From Veillonella magna DSM 19857 (GTDB taxonomy: Bacteria; Bacillota; Negativicutes; Veillonellales; Veillonellaceae), in contig NZ_AUAN01000008.1 in assembly GCF_000428745.1 (NCBI RefSeq), forward strand, positions 44,526-108,525: 64,000 bases of DNA. The letters are read 5' to 3'. Under the pieces are notes generated by a model. The model made no database searches and was not told where the DNA came from. It saw only the letters and a program-made list of their open reading frames with translations. Below are positions 23,992-33,795 of this stretch, piece after piece. Made by a program: the position numbers and the translations under genes. Each line of letters begins with the position of its first letter. The first letter of the stretch is position 1.

Positions 23992-24753
23992 GTGAATTTG
24001 TTAGAGAGTATCGGTCGCTTTGTTATTCATAGTTTGGAACAATGTGGCGAAGCGGTCATTTTGATTGGGCAAACATTTCGTCAGTTGCGTCACGTGAATT
24101 GGTGGCACGTCATCAGACAAATGGCTCATCTTGGTGTAGACTCCCTGCCTATCATTGGGTTGACGTTGTTATTTGCCGGTGCGGTAATGACGTTGCAAAT
24201 TACGGACATATTGATTCGGTATGGTGCGCAAGGTACCGTCGGTGGTATCATGGCCATTGCTATGGGACGTGAACTGGGACCTGTCTTGGTCGGCGTTGTC
24301 TTGGCCGGACGCGTCGGTGCAGCCATTACGGCGGAGCTGGGAACGATGCGCGTCACGGAACAGATTGATGCGTTAAAAGTTATGGCGGTGAATCCTATCG
24401 GTTATCTGGTAGTTCCCCGCGTTATTGCATGTATGATCATGGTTCCTATCTTGGCGTTTTACGGTGTTATCATTGGCATCGGCGGCGGCTATTTCGTAGC
24501 TACCATGGTGAAGGGACTGGCCGGTATGACGTATACCGACTCTATTCAAATCTTTGCGGTTATGAGTGACCTCACCTATGGCCTTATTAAAGCCAGCGTG
24601 TTCGGTGCGGTAATTGCTTTGGTAGGTTCTTATAAAGGGATGTATACCAAGATGGGAGCTGCCGCTGTCGGCAATGCGACAACAAGCTCGGTAGTGACCA
24701 GCATTATATTAGTGTTTGTATTAAATTATTTCTTATCCTTATTATTGTATTAA
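23992..24753 (+). CDS. mlaE: MlaE-type lipid ABC transporter permease
   Basis: The 253-residue inner-membrane permease has about five helices and the MlaE family signatures: LTLLFAGAVMTLQITDILIRYGAQ, GRELGPVLVGVVLAGRVGAAITAELGTMRVTEQIDALKVM and NPIGYLVVPRVIA. With MlaF and MlaD it moves phospholipids between the membranes. GTG 23992 follows AGGAAGGGGG. A 297-bp spacer, unusually long for this operon, separates it from mlaF. Confidence 0.95.
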   Translation: MNLLESIGRFVIHSLEQCGEAVILIGQTFRQLRHVNWWHVIRQMAHLGVDSLPIIGLTLLFAGAVMTLQITDILIRYGAQGTVGGIMAIAMGRELGPVLVGVVLAGRVGAAITAELGTMRVTEQIDALKVMAVNPIGYLVVPRVIACMIMVPILAFYGVIIGIGGGYFVATMVKGLAGMTYTDSIQIFAVMSDLTYGLIKASVFGAVIALVGSYKGMYTKMGAAAVGNATTSSVVTSIILVFVLNYFLSLLLY

Positions 24754-24754
24754 T

Positions 24755-24886
24755 ATATAAGCGTTTACATACGCTTTTATATACGTATTCTAGCTAAACT
24801 TTCATGTAAGAATTTTATGTACTAAGCTTTCATGTAAGCATTTTATGTACGCTTTTACATGAGCTGCTTATATAGGCTTTTATGTA
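24755..24886. repeat. Cluster of TTTYATGTA motifs and hairpin between mlaE and mlaF
   Basis: After the mlaE stop, AAGCGT/ACGCTT arms (24759-24776) form a hairpin. Nonamers close to TTTYATGTA then occur at 24775, 24800, 24813, 24828, 24841, 24853 (TTTTACATG) and 24878. Two 24-bp copies (24799-24822 and 24827-24850) differ at one base. A further hairpin, CGAGG/CCTCG, lies near 24908-24923. No open frame covers the spacer. Confidence 0.65.
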
Positions 24887-25050
24887 TGTAGTTTGGTAGT
24901 GCCTAACGAGGTTCCTACCTCGGGTAATGACTGCTATGGACTTGGAATGACGGGTTAATAATGAGATAGAAGAGTGAATTTGGTAATGAACATCAACGGT
25001 GTTAGCCGTAATGATGTAAGCGTGTAACATATGCGAGGGTGGAGCAACGA

Positions 25051-25812
25051 ATGATACGATTGGAAGATGTGGTGGTTGCCTATGATGAGCGCGTCATACT
25101 GGACAAGGTTAATCTAACCATTAATGACGGCGAAACATTGGCAGTGCTTGGCGGAAGCGGTGCCGGGAAAAGTACCATCTTGAAGCTAATTATCGGATTG
25201 CAGCGACCTAATGCGGGACATATTTGGGTGGATGATGTGGATATTACTACCTTGACGGAGGACGAGTTTAATCGGGTACGACAAAAGATGGGGATGGTAT
25301 TCCAGTACTCCGCTTTGTTCGACTCGATGTCAGTCGGCGAAAATGTAGCATTTGGTTTACGACAACATACAGATGCCTCCGAAGCGGATATACAGGCAGC
25401 TGTAAAAGAAAAATTAGCTTTAGTCGGTTTACCGGGCACAGAGGCATACATGCCTAATGAGCTGTCCGGCGGGATGAAAAAGCGAATTAGCTTGGCAAGG
25501 GCTATTGCACAAAATCCTACCATCGTTTTGTACGATGAACCCACATCGGGGCTGGATCCGATTACATCCGGCACGATTAGTCGTTTAATACGCAGTATGC
25601 AGGCTCACTTGCATTGCACCTCTATTGTAGTTACCCATGATATGGAGTCGGCGTTTTATGTAGCCGATCGAGTAGCTCTTCTTCATCAGGGCCATTTCGT
25701 GGAGGTGGCACCGACGGAAGAATTTAAACAGTCGAAGAATCCGTTGGTACAGCAATTCATCCATGGTCTTGATATGGTAACGGAAGAAGATGTAGGGGGA
25801 TTTGTGAAATGA
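25051..25812 (+). CDS. mlaF: MlaF-type lipid ABC transporter ATPase
   Basis: The 253-residue ATPase has Walker A GGSGAGKST, Q-loop FQYSALFDSMSVGENVAF, signature LSGGMKKR and Walker B TIVLYDEPTSGLDP, followed by THDM. It powers MlaE. ATG 25051 is chosen over GTG 25039 because GGGTGGAG lies between them. Its stop overlaps the mlaD start by 4 bp. Confidence 0.95.
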   Translation: MIRLEDVVVAYDERVILDKVNLTINDGETLAVLGGSGAGKSTILKLIIGLQRPNAGHIWVDDVDITTLTEDEFNRVRQKMGMVFQYSALFDSMSVGENVAFGLRQHTDASEADIQAAVKEKLALVGLPGTEAYMPNELSGGMKKRISLARAIAQNPTIVLYDEPTSGLDPITSGTISRLIRSMQAHLHCTSIVVTHDMESAFYVADRVALLHQGHFVEVAPTEEFKQSKNPLVQQFIHGLDMVTEEDVGGFVK

Positions 25813-27143
25813 AGTGGACAACAGAAGCTAAGGTGGGGCTGTTTACAGTTATCGGTATCGTCTTGTTTGCTATGTGCATCATTTTTTTGGGACGTATCGA
25901 ATTGTTCCAGCCGCCGCAAATGCATATTACCGGTGAGTTTAAGTCGGTAAACGGACTCAAGCCGGGCAATCAAGTTAAGTATTCCGGTGTGTCCATCGGG
26001 CGCATCAAGGACATGACCGTAACGGATACAGGTGTTACGGTAGCGATGGAGATAAAAGAAGATACCAAGATTCCGGAGGACTCACAGTTTTCCTTAGCCA
26101 ATGACGGAATTTTAGGCGATAAGTACATACAGGTAACACCGGGGAAATCGCAAACCTATCTTAAGGACGGCGCGACGGTGACCGGTGAAGGTGACAGCGC
26201 CATTGACAAGACCATGCAGCAAGCATCGGAGTTGATGAAGGAAGCCAATAAAACGTTGGCCTCCATCAATGCCGTAATCGGTGATAAACAGACGCAAACA
26301 TCATTGCGCAATATGCTTCGCACCACCGAGGTGATTGCCAATAATACGGCAGCCCTCACGGGACAAATGAATGCGATGCTGTCGGATAATCGCGGCAATG
26401 TCAATGAAATGGCGGCGAATATGGTTAAAATTACCAATGATATGGCATCCATTACGAACCAATTCGATTCGTCCATGAAGCAGTTTAACAGTGACGGACA
26501 GGCCGGTAATGATATGCGGGCCATCTTGACGAATTTAAAACAAACGACGGAAAGCATTCAGCATATGGCCGGTTCGATGGAAGGTGTTGTAACGGATCCG
26601 CAAAGCGCGGCAGATATTAAAGCCACCTTACATAATACGGCTCAGCTATCGACGAAGTTGAATCGGCTCACCGGCGGCGATGTGGTGGATACCGCCACGG
26701 GGGAGTCTAAATCCGGAGGCTCGTCTTCGGGAAAAAAGTTCGGACTCCAGGCGCAGACGGGTCTGGAAATGCTCTACAATAATCAAACCGATCGATACAG
26801 CCCCAACTTTGAATTTCGTCTCCGTGCCGGTCAATCGGCAGTTAGCTTAGGCGGCACGCATATTGGTGACGGTGGTAATTTAGAACTTACCTATGGTAAG
26901 TTTTTGATGGATAAGTGGTTGTTGCGCGGTTGCCTTTTCGATGGCGATGTAGGCATTGGCGTTGATTATGGCTACGGCTCACCGTTTATGATTTCTTTAG
27001 CAGCTATGGATCCGAACGATCAAAGGTATCGGATTCGTGGCGAATTTGAACTTTTTGATGATACCTATGCAGTTGCTCAGTTTGTTCGACCGTATAGCGC
27101 CGAAAACGGAGGAAACTATTTTGGCATAAAGCGTGTGTTTTAG
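25809..27143 (+). CDS. mlaD: MlaD-type MCE protein with C-terminal beta-barrel-like domain
   Basis: The 444-residue protein has a membrane anchor (about 10-28), an MCE domain (38-115: GEFKSVNGLKPGNQVKYSGV ... ILGDKYIQVTPG), a long helical section (about 130-288), a Ser/Gly linker (299-309) and a beta-rich ~135-residue end (310-444) with alternating strands, terminating in YFGIKRVF, an aromatic-ended barrel signal. E. coli MlaD is ~180 residues and lacks the last parts. The layout could span from inner to outer membrane, as I recall reported for Veillonella parvula. It follows mlaF with a 4-bp overlap. Confidence 0.9.
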   Translation: MKWTTEAKVGLFTVIGIVLFAMCIIFLGRIELFQPPQMHITGEFKSVNGLKPGNQVKYSGVSIGRIKDMTVTDTGVTVAMEIKEDTKIPEDSQFSLANDGILGDKYIQVTPGKSQTYLKDGATVTGEGDSAIDKTMQQASELMKEANKTLASINAVIGDKQTQTSLRNMLRTTEVIANNTAALTGQMNAMLSDNRGNVNEMAANMVKITNDMASITNQFDSSMKQFNSDGQAGNDMRAILTNLKQTTESIQHMAGSMEGVVTDPQSAADIKATLHNTAQLSTKLNRLTGGDVVDTATGESKSGGSSSGKKFGLQAQTGLEMLYNNQTDRYSPNFEFRLRAGQSAVSLGGTHIGDGGNLELTYGKFLMDKWLLRGCLFDGDVGIGVDYGYGSPFMISLAAMDPNDQRYRIRGEFELFDDTYAVAQFVRPYSAENGGNYFGIKRVF

Positions 27144-27162
27144 ATAATGGAGGTAATAATCT

Positions 27163-28629
27163 ATGAATACAAAAGCACTTTCCATGGCAGTGGTGCTTTC
27201 TCTGGCAACTACCGGCGTATTTGCGGCCGATCAGGCAAAGGACAGTACATTGGCATCCTATCAGGCCAAGGCATTAGCAACGGCGCAGCAGACAGTGGCT
27301 GCTAAAATAGCCGATGATGCAGCGATTCCCACACAGGTATCGCTTAACTTGCCGCGCACCATTGATTTGGCATTGCAGAATAACCACAGTGTAAAATCGG
27401 CACAGTGGACCTATGAAGCGGCTAAGGCCGGTGTGAGTCAGGCGGCCGCGGCTAAGAACCCGAGTGTTGGGTATGAGTATAATGCTAAAAGATCGAGTGT
27501 AAATGGGCAAAATGCGTTACAAAATGGTGCTAGTAAATCCTTTGGCAATCAATTTGCTGTAACGGTTCCTATCTACAGCGCAGCACGTGATGCGGCAGTG
27601 GAAGCGGCTCGCTATACCCGTGAAGGTAAAGGTGCTGCCTTGGAAGCACAATATCAAACATCTAAATTGCAGGCAGCTAAGGACTATTACGGATTAATTA
27701 TGAATCGTAATAAGGTAGATATTGCACAGCAGTCGGTGCGTGATTATGATGCACATTTAACGAATGTTAATCAGCAGTATGCGGTAGGCATTGTAGCTAA
27801 GTCTGACGTATTGGCATCGAAGACGTCCTTGGCAGAAGCGCAGACGAACTTGGTAAGTGCAAAAAATGCCGCTGATATTGCGGAATCGACATTGAATAAA
27901 TACATTGGCTTGCCGGTAGCTACCAAGGTGGAAACGGCCGACAGAGAACTGGGGTATGCGCCGTACAATGTGACATTGGAACAGGCTCGTGCCTATGCGA
28001 TGCTGCATCGTGCAGAATTGGTAGAAGCCGCTATGGCTGTTAAACAGGCAGAAGAAAATGTAAACAAGGCTAGGGCCGGTCATTTGCCGTCGGTAGATGG
28101 GTCCTTATCGAAATCTTGGGGCGGCGATAGCTGGAGTGGTACCGGTGATAGCAACAGCTGGACAATCGGTGCCGGTGTGACATGGAGTATCTGGGACGGC
28201 GGTGCTACGAACGAAAGTATCAAAGTACAGAAAGCAAATCTGGAAGCGGCCAAGGAGGCTAATTTAGAACAGATTGATGCTGTCGCTTTACAGGTTCATC
28301 AGGCCTACCTTGATATGAAGGCAGCGGAACAGACCATTAACAGTACGCGCGTAGCTGTTGAACAAGGTCAGGAAAACTTCCGTATTGCTACCCTTCGTTA
28401 TCGTGCCGGCGTGGGCATCAACCTTGATGTACTCGATGCAGAAACGAAGCTTAGCACGGCGCGCAATAATTACGTCGATGCATTGTACAATTATAATATT
28501 GCAGTAGCAACCTTGGAACAGGCGATGGGTGTACCGGTAGATACGCCTATCGGTGGTGGTGCTGCTATCGTAGCAAACAGTAATGCGCCACAAGAGTTGG
28601 CTAACATGGTAACAAATGAGACTAAGTAG
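27163..28629 (+). CDS. TolC-family outer-membrane efflux protein
   Basis: The 488-residue protein has a signal peptide ending at VFAA (about residue 21) and two TolC/OEP repeats of long helices: LPRTIDLALQNNHSVKSAQWTYEAAKAG and VTLEQARAYAMLHRAELVEAAMAVKQAEENV, with strand-rich parts such as VDGSLSKSWGGDSWSG between. It should form a trimeric outer-membrane duct. The location directly after mlaD, 19 bp away, suggests co-expression with the Mla system. Substrate unknown. Confidence 0.9.
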   Translation: MNTKALSMAVVLSLATTGVFAADQAKDSTLASYQAKALATAQQTVAAKIADDAAIPTQVSLNLPRTIDLALQNNHSVKSAQWTYEAAKAGVSQAAAAKNPSVGYEYNAKRSSVNGQNALQNGASKSFGNQFAVTVPIYSAARDAAVEAARYTREGKGAALEAQYQTSKLQAAKDYYGLIMNRNKVDIAQQSVRDYDAHLTNVNQQYAVGIVAKSDVLASKTSLAEAQTNLVSAKNAADIAESTLNKYIGLPVATKVETADRELGYAPYNVTLEQARAYAMLHRAELVEAAMAVKQAEENVNKARAGHLPSVDGSLSKSWGGDSWSGTGDSNSWTIGAGVTWSIWDGGATNESIKVQKANLEAAKEANLEQIDAVALQVHQAYLDMKAAEQTINSTRVAVEQGQENFRIATLRYRAGVGINLDVLDAETKLSTARNNYVDALYNYNIAVATLEQAMGVPVDTPIGGGAAIVANSNAPQELANMVTNETK

Positions 28630-28656
28630 TATGAGATAATAAGCGAATTCACTAGC

Positions 28657-28706
28657 GGTCTCCTCCCGTCAAGAGCATAGACTCCAGAGGAGGAGACCTT
28701 TTTTTA
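28657..28706 (+). terminator. Terminator of the mla-tolC operon
   Basis: GGTCTCCTCC (28657-28666) pairs perfectly with GGAGGAGACC (28689-28698), followed by T7. It separates mlaEFD-tolC from tamB. Confidence 0.85.
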
Positions 28707-28725
28707 TAGTAAGTGAGGTTAGCGG

Positions 28726-31700
28726 ATGAGCAAGAAAAAACGAATCAGCTTGGCCCTGTTGGCAGCCGCCGCACTGACTATCGGAGGCGGTCAGCTACTG
28801 AGGCCGGTAGGTGAAACGTATTTAAAGCCGATGATAGAAGAACAATTAAATACAGCTATTAATGGTACGGCGACATATGATTCGTTGGCTATCCAATGGA
28901 ATGGTACGGTGAAGCTTACCGGTGTTGAAGTAAAGGACAGGAAGCAACAGTCGATTGTGCAGGTACCGTCAATCACTGTGTCCGTATCACCTTGGAAGGC
29001 CGTTTCTATGCTTTGGACCGGAGCACCGGCCGCATCGCTTATCAGTGATGTTACGGTAGCTGATGCTAAGCTGCGCATCGTTCAAGAAAGTGAAACGGAA
29101 TGGAACATCTTGTCGTTAATTCGCTCGGACAAGGAAAGCTCTTCTATGGATTACAGAGGAACGGTGACGGTTAAAAACAGTGAAGTGGATTTACGGCTGG
29201 CCAATGGTCGCGAGCTTCCTATTAAAGAGATTAATGGTGCCGTCGATTTTGGTGAGTATCCGACAATGAAGGCCGGGATCAGTGCTGTTGCGGATGGACA
29301 AAAAGTAAATTTACGAGGCTCCTACACAGCAAATGAAGCGGCTGACTTCTCGTTGTACATCGATGCACCGAGCATTGCGCTTTCTTATGTAAATGATGTG
29401 TTGCCCGCTTCCTTACAAGGCAAGCTTACAGACGGGAAGGCCACCGATATAGCAGCTACCGTACGTCGTGAAGACGGTGTGTATCGCTACAGCGGTGGGC
29501 TTACCATTAAGGATGTGGCTATTGATTACGATAGCTATCGACTACGCAATGGTAATGCGCGGATTATGCTTGATGGCAATACCGTCACGATTGCCAACGG
29601 TAGGATGGCCGTTAATGATCAGCAGTTGTTTGCCAACGGGGTCATTACGCTGGAGGGTAATACGCCTCATTTTAATTTGCGTGTACAAGGACATGAGCTT
29701 GATGTGGCAGCCTTGGCCGATATAGGTGTCACCGGTCGTGTCGGCGGCGAGGTATATGTGCGAGGAACAACGGAAGCACCTGACATATACGGGCGCATAA
29801 CAGGACGAAATATCGGTTACGATGGATATACGATTACCGAAGCCGGTGCAGATGTTTCGTATAAGGATGGCTTAGTTAAGGCCGAAGAATTTGATGCGGA
29901 TATCAATGATGGGCATATTACCGGACAGGCGTTATATGATACGACGGATACAAGTTTTGAAGTGCGCGCCAATGCAGTGGCATTGCCGATAGGTATACTC
30001 GGTGATATAATCGGACAACCGGTGTATGGCACTGTGTCAGGCGGCGTGTATGCGAAAGGGCAACATACGGATATTACCGCTATGAAGGCTACCTTGCACG
30101 GCGAACACGTCGGAACGGGAGAATTGCAATTTGATACGGCCGATGTGCAGCTATCAGGCGGGCAAGGGAATTACATCATTACCTATGCCAATGCTACCTT
30201 AGGTGAAGGGGCACTGACTGCTTACGGTACAATTAACGGTAGGGAGCTTACTATTCACGCTAATGGATCAGAATTGCCATTAGCCGCCTTGTCCGGCTAT
30301 GTGGGTAAGCCTCTGAAAGGGCGCGTTGGCGTATATGCGGACATTACCGGCACGATGGATAATCCTACGGCGCACGGGCATATGGCCGTGCATGATATTT
30401 CCGCGGCCGGCATGGACTTTAGCAGTGCCTATGCAGTATTCGATTTGGAAAATCAGCGAGTAACAGTATCGCCTATAGCGCTACAAACTTCGGACGGCGG
30501 TGCTTACGTAGGTAATGGCTACGTTGATTTAACCGGTGACAAAGCAATGGACATGATCGTGGAAACGAAAAAGACACGCATCGAAAAAGTAGCCAAGGCA
30601 GTAACGGATGTACCTGTTACGGGATGGGTGACGGCGAAAACCCACATAACGGGGACAATGGCTTCGCCTGTGGTGCGCGGCTATGTTCATGCTTGGGACG
30701 GATCGATATACGGAAAGCTCTTTACGGATATAAAATTTGCTTACGGTTACGGCCCGCAAGGCGTGCGCATTCATCGCTTTAATGCATCTGCTTACGGTGC
30801 TACCATTACCGGTGAAGGCACGGTAAAGGGCAATGCCTTGGATTTTAATTTCCTCGGCGAAACCATTTGGCTGGAACCGTGGTTAAAAGAGTATGCTGAT
30901 GTACGTGGATACATGACGGCAGAAGGTCATATCGGCGGTACGCTGCAGCATCCGGTATTTCAAGGAAATATAGGTGCCGAACAGGTGGCTATTAACGGCA
31001 CGCCGGTGACGAATGTGCATGGCGCTATTTATGCGGATCCGACGGTAGTGAATTTTAACGAGGTATCGTTGGATGCCGGTGATGGCGGTCACTTTATGGT
31101 TAAAGGCGGCATGTCACTTACCGGCGAGCATCGTCTCTTTGGCTATGCAACGGTAGAAAACAGTAACATTGCCGATTTAGCCAAGCTGATGAAGGCGCCC
31201 CTACATAAGACGACGGGATTCTTGCATGGCCGCGTAGATTTTGGCGGTACGATTAAGAATCCGGATATTACCGTCAAAGGATCGGTCAAGGATATTACCG
31301 TAGCGGATACGGTGCTGGGAACAGCGGATTTGGATCTATCATTGCAAGATCGTCAGGTAGCCATTAATACGCTTCGCATTCCGGTGCTCAACGGCGTGTT
31401 GGCAGCACAGGGCAAAGCCAATCTTGACGGCGAGGCAGATATACAAATTGCCGCAAGCAATGTGCCAATCGAAGCGGTAACACCGGTGACGGGCCAAGCT
31501 ATTCCTTTGCAAGGTAATTTAAATTTCATTGCTAACGTAACCGGTGAAACGCGAAATCCTAAAGTGGAATTGTCGACGGATGTAACCAATGCTGTCATTA
31601 ACGGGGTAACCGTAGATCGGACGTATGCATTGGCGACGATGGAAAATAAGACAATTCATATTCAGCAGTTGGTAGGACAGCGCGGCGAATATAAGGTTCG

Positions 31701-33009
31701 GTTAAGCGGGGATGTACCGCTGGCTGCCTTTTATACATCCGGCTATTTACCGCCGGGTGACAGTAATGCCATGAATCTTACCTTGGATATGAGCGAAGCG
31801 GATTTAGCGGTTTTACCGATGATGAGCTCCGCCATCAGTGAAGGGGTAGGCCCTATCAAAGGAAAGCTGGCTATAACCGGTAGCTATGAACAGCCGGAAG
31901 TAAAAGGTTCGATCGGTGTGAAGGATGGCTTGGTGCGCATCAAAGGTGTGAAGAAACCGTTGGAAGCGATTAATGCCGTTCTGCGATTTAACGGTCATGC
32001 AGCGGAGCTTACGGGATCGGCCACCATGGGTAAAGGATTTATGGGGTTATCCGGTGAATTGGCTTGGCAAGGGACTTCGATTAATCACTACTATGGCTTG
32101 GCACAGTTTAATGGTCTGGACGTAGAGTACGGTTATTTCAAAGGACCTTTGAATGGTGAAATCGGCATTACCGAAGCTAATGGTATGCCTACCGTTATGG
32201 GGCATGTAGATTTAGAAAATACGACCATGGCCATTCCGTTGGATTTAACTTCCAGTGAAGGCGGCAATCCATTTGGTTTGGATGTCACCATCAATGTGGG
32301 TAAACAGGTACAGCTCTATTCGTCGGGGCTCTACGATTTGCGCATCGGCGGTGGTGCTCATATCGGTGGAACGACGGCGTCACCGGATATTGATGGCAGC
32401 TTTGAAGTTATCAACGGCACCGTGAAATATTTGAATAATCGATTTAATATCATGGAAGGCAAAGCAACATTTATTCCGGGTAGCTTCTTGCCGAATTTAC
32501 AGGTGAAGGCATTCGCCAATGTACAGAACTACCGTATTCTGTTACAGGTAGAAGGTCCGGCTACGGAAATGAAGTTGAAATTAGCATCGGAACCGCGCCT
32601 GGAAGAACGACAAATTATTTCTCTCTTAACATTTGGTTACAGCGGCGGCAACAACAGTAGTATTAATTCCGATGATGCCAATGCATTGCTTGCAGCCGGT
32701 CTTCGATCGGTGGCGCTGGGCTATGTGGAAGGCGCCGTGCGCAATACCTTGGGATTGGATTTAGTTAATATCACTACCGGTTCATTAGATCCTAACGAGC
32801 CGACGAATAAGGAAACAAACGGATATTACAATATAGAAATCGGCAAGTATTTATTGCCTAATGTAATGGTAACGGTTAGTCGCGGCATTAATAACGATTT
32901 GACATCGTATGGTATACGATACGATATTAATCGTAGCTTTAGCTTGAACGGCTGGCATAATAGTAATTCGCACTCCTATTTTGGCGGAGCATGGCGATAT
33001 GAATTCTAA
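28726..33009 (+). CDS. tamB: TamB-like AsmA-superfamily intermembrane bridge protein
   Basis: The 1427-residue protein starts with a membrane anchor (about 6-22, LALLAAAALTIGGG) and continues as repeated beta-rich segments (G-x-V/I-x-G strands) typical of the hydrophobic-groove proteins TamB, YhdP and AsmA. The conserved C-terminal TamB/DUF490 block is visible: NGTVKYLNNRFNIMEGKATF, then LASEPRLEERQIISLLTFGYSGG, ending GGAWRYEF. Such proteins conduct phospholipids from inner to outer membrane and support barrel assembly. Placement between mla-tolC and bamA matches this role. It is 14 bp before the sigma-factor gene. Confidence 0.93.
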   Translation: MSKKKRISLALLAAAALTIGGGQLLRPVGETYLKPMIEEQLNTAINGTATYDSLAIQWNGTVKLTGVEVKDRKQQSIVQVPSITVSVSPWKAVSMLWTGAPAASLISDVTVADAKLRIVQESETEWNILSLIRSDKESSSMDYRGTVTVKNSEVDLRLANGRELPIKEINGAVDFGEYPTMKAGISAVADGQKVNLRGSYTANEAADFSLYIDAPSIALSYVNDVLPASLQGKLTDGKATDIAATVRREDGVYRYSGGLTIKDVAIDYDSYRLRNGNARIMLDGNTVTIANGRMAVNDQQLFANGVITLEGNTPHFNLRVQGHELDVAALADIGVTGRVGGEVYVRGTTEAPDIYGRITGRNIGYDGYTITEAGADVSYKDGLVKAEEFDADINDGHITGQALYDTTDTSFEVRANAVALPIGILGDIIGQPVYGTVSGGVYAKGQHTDITAMKATLHGEHVGTGELQFDTADVQLSGGQGNYIITYANATLGEGALTAYGTINGRELTIHANGSELPLAALSGYVGKPLKGRVGVYADITGTMDNPTAHGHMAVHDISAAGMDFSSAYAVFDLENQRVTVSPIALQTSDGGAYVGNGYVDLTGDKAMDMIVETKKTRIEKVAKAVTDVPVTGWVTAKTHITGTMASPVVRGYVHAWDGSIYGKLFTDIKFAYGYGPQGVRIHRFNASAYGATITGEGTVKGNALDFNFLGETIWLEPWLKEYADVRGYMTAEGHIGGTLQHPVFQGNIGAEQVAINGTPVTNVHGAIYADPTVVNFNEVSLDAGDGGHFMVKGGMSLTGEHRLFGYATVENSNIADLAKLMKAPLHKTTGFLHGRVDFGGTIKNPDITVKGSVKDITVADTVLGTADLDLSLQDRQVAINTLRIPVLNGVLAAQGKANLDGEADIQIAASNVPIEAVTPVTGQAIPLQGNLNFIANVTGETRNPKVELSTDVTNAVINGVTVDRTYALATMENKTIHIQQLVGQRGEYKVRLSGDVPLAAFYTSGYLPPGDSNAMNLTLDMSEADLAVLPMMSSAISEGVGPIKGKLAITGSYEQPEVKGSIGVKDGLVRIKGVKKPLEAINAVLRFNGHAAELTGSATMGKGFMGLSGELAWQGTSINHYYGLAQFNGLDVEYGYFKGPLNGEIGITEANGMPTVMGHVDLENTTMAIPLDLTSSEGGNPFGLDVTINVGKQVQLYSSGLYDLRIGGGAHIGGTTASPDIDGSFEVINGTVKYLNNRFNIMEGKATFIPGSFLPNLQVKAFANVQNYRILLQVEGPATEMKLKLASEPRLEERQIISLLTFGYSGGNNSSINSDDANALLAAGLRSVALGYVEGAVRNTLGLDLVNITTGSLDPNEPTNKETNGYYNIEIGKYLLPNVMVTVSRGINNDLTSYGIRYDINRSFSLNGWHNSNSHSYFGGAWRYEF

Positions 33010-33023
33010 CGGAGGATGGTAAT

Positions 33024-33656
33024 GTGCTCAGTGACTATATGAGAGAACTGGAAAAAATAAAATTACTGACTCCGGAAGAGGAGCATGAGCTTTGGCGGCG
33101 GTATCATGAAGAGGGCGATGAAGAGGCGCGGATGAGTATCATCGAACATTACCAACCATTGGTATTTCGCGAGGCCATGGAGTATCGTCATATGGTGGCG
33201 GATGTAATGGACTGTGTACAGGAAGGTACGGTAGGTTTGATGGAGGCCATAGAGCGGTATGATGTGACGAAGGGTGTTGCGTTTTCGCTCTATGCGGTGC
33301 ACCGCATACGAGGGCGCATTGTGGATTTTCTTCGCAAAGAAGGTCGTTCCGGTGTTGTACTCGGCGGGTCGCCGGATGAAGAGGAATATTGGTGGGAACG
33401 CCTTCCCGATGAGGGACCTTCTACGGAAGCAACCGTTGAGGAGCGCGCCTACCAAGGCCTTGTTACGGAAGCGCTGGCCAAGCTTCCCGCGCAAGAACGT
33501 CGTGTCATGGAAGAAATTTACATAGCGGACAGAGCCGTAGGAGAGGTTGCCGGAGATATGGAGACCAGTCATAGTTATATTTACCGCCTTCATCGGCAAG
33601 GAATAAAACGATTGCGCGGTATATTATCTCGCACACGAAAAGCATGGCGTGAATAA
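33024..33656 (+). CDS. Sigma-70 family RNA polymerase sigma factor
   Basis: The 210-residue factor has region 2 (LVFREAMEYRHMVADVMDCVQEGTVGLMEAIERYDVTKGVAFSLYAVHRIRGRIVDFLR) with the core-binding and -10 helices, a short region resembling 3, and region 4 (LAKLPAQERRVMEEIYIADRAVGEVAGDMETSHSYIYRLHRQGIKRLR). It is shorter than a housekeeping factor and closest in layout to FliA/SigB-like group 3 factors. GTG 33024, or ATG 33039, follows ACGGAGGATGG. It lies 14 bp after tamB. No anti-sigma gene of obvious type follows, although the next gene encodes a single-pass membrane protein. Confidence 0.85.
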   Translation: MLSDYMRELEKIKLLTPEEEHELWRRYHEEGDEEARMSIIEHYQPLVFREAMEYRHMVADVMDCVQEGTVGLMEAIERYDVTKGVAFSLYAVHRIRGRIVDFLRKEGRSGVVLGGSPDEEEYWWERLPDEGPSTEATVEERAYQGLVTEALAKLPAQERRVMEEIYIADRAVGEVAGDMETSHSYIYRLHRQGIKRLRGILSRTRKAWRE

Positions 33657-33688
33657 TCGGCGAAAATAGGTGAAATTAAAAGAAATAC

Positions 33689-33717
33689 TTAATGTAATGT
33701 GTATCATATGCTATAAT
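33689..33717 (+). promoter_or_regulatory. Putative promoter before the single-pass protein/bamA transcript
   Basis: TATAAT (33712-33717) with a weak TTAATG 17 bp upstream (33689-33694), in the 139-bp gap after the sigma-factor gene. Confidence 0.35.
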
Positions 33718-33795
33718 GATAAAGATTTAATACTAAATTCGTTGTTCAAAAAAGGAGAGCTTCCTACGATTGTATAAGCATGAAGGGAGGCACCT

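Noticed and set aside
24799..24850. Repeats between mlaE and mlaF as a CRISPR array
   Set aside because: Units are spaced by only 4 bp, vary, contain no unique spacers, and there are no cas genes.
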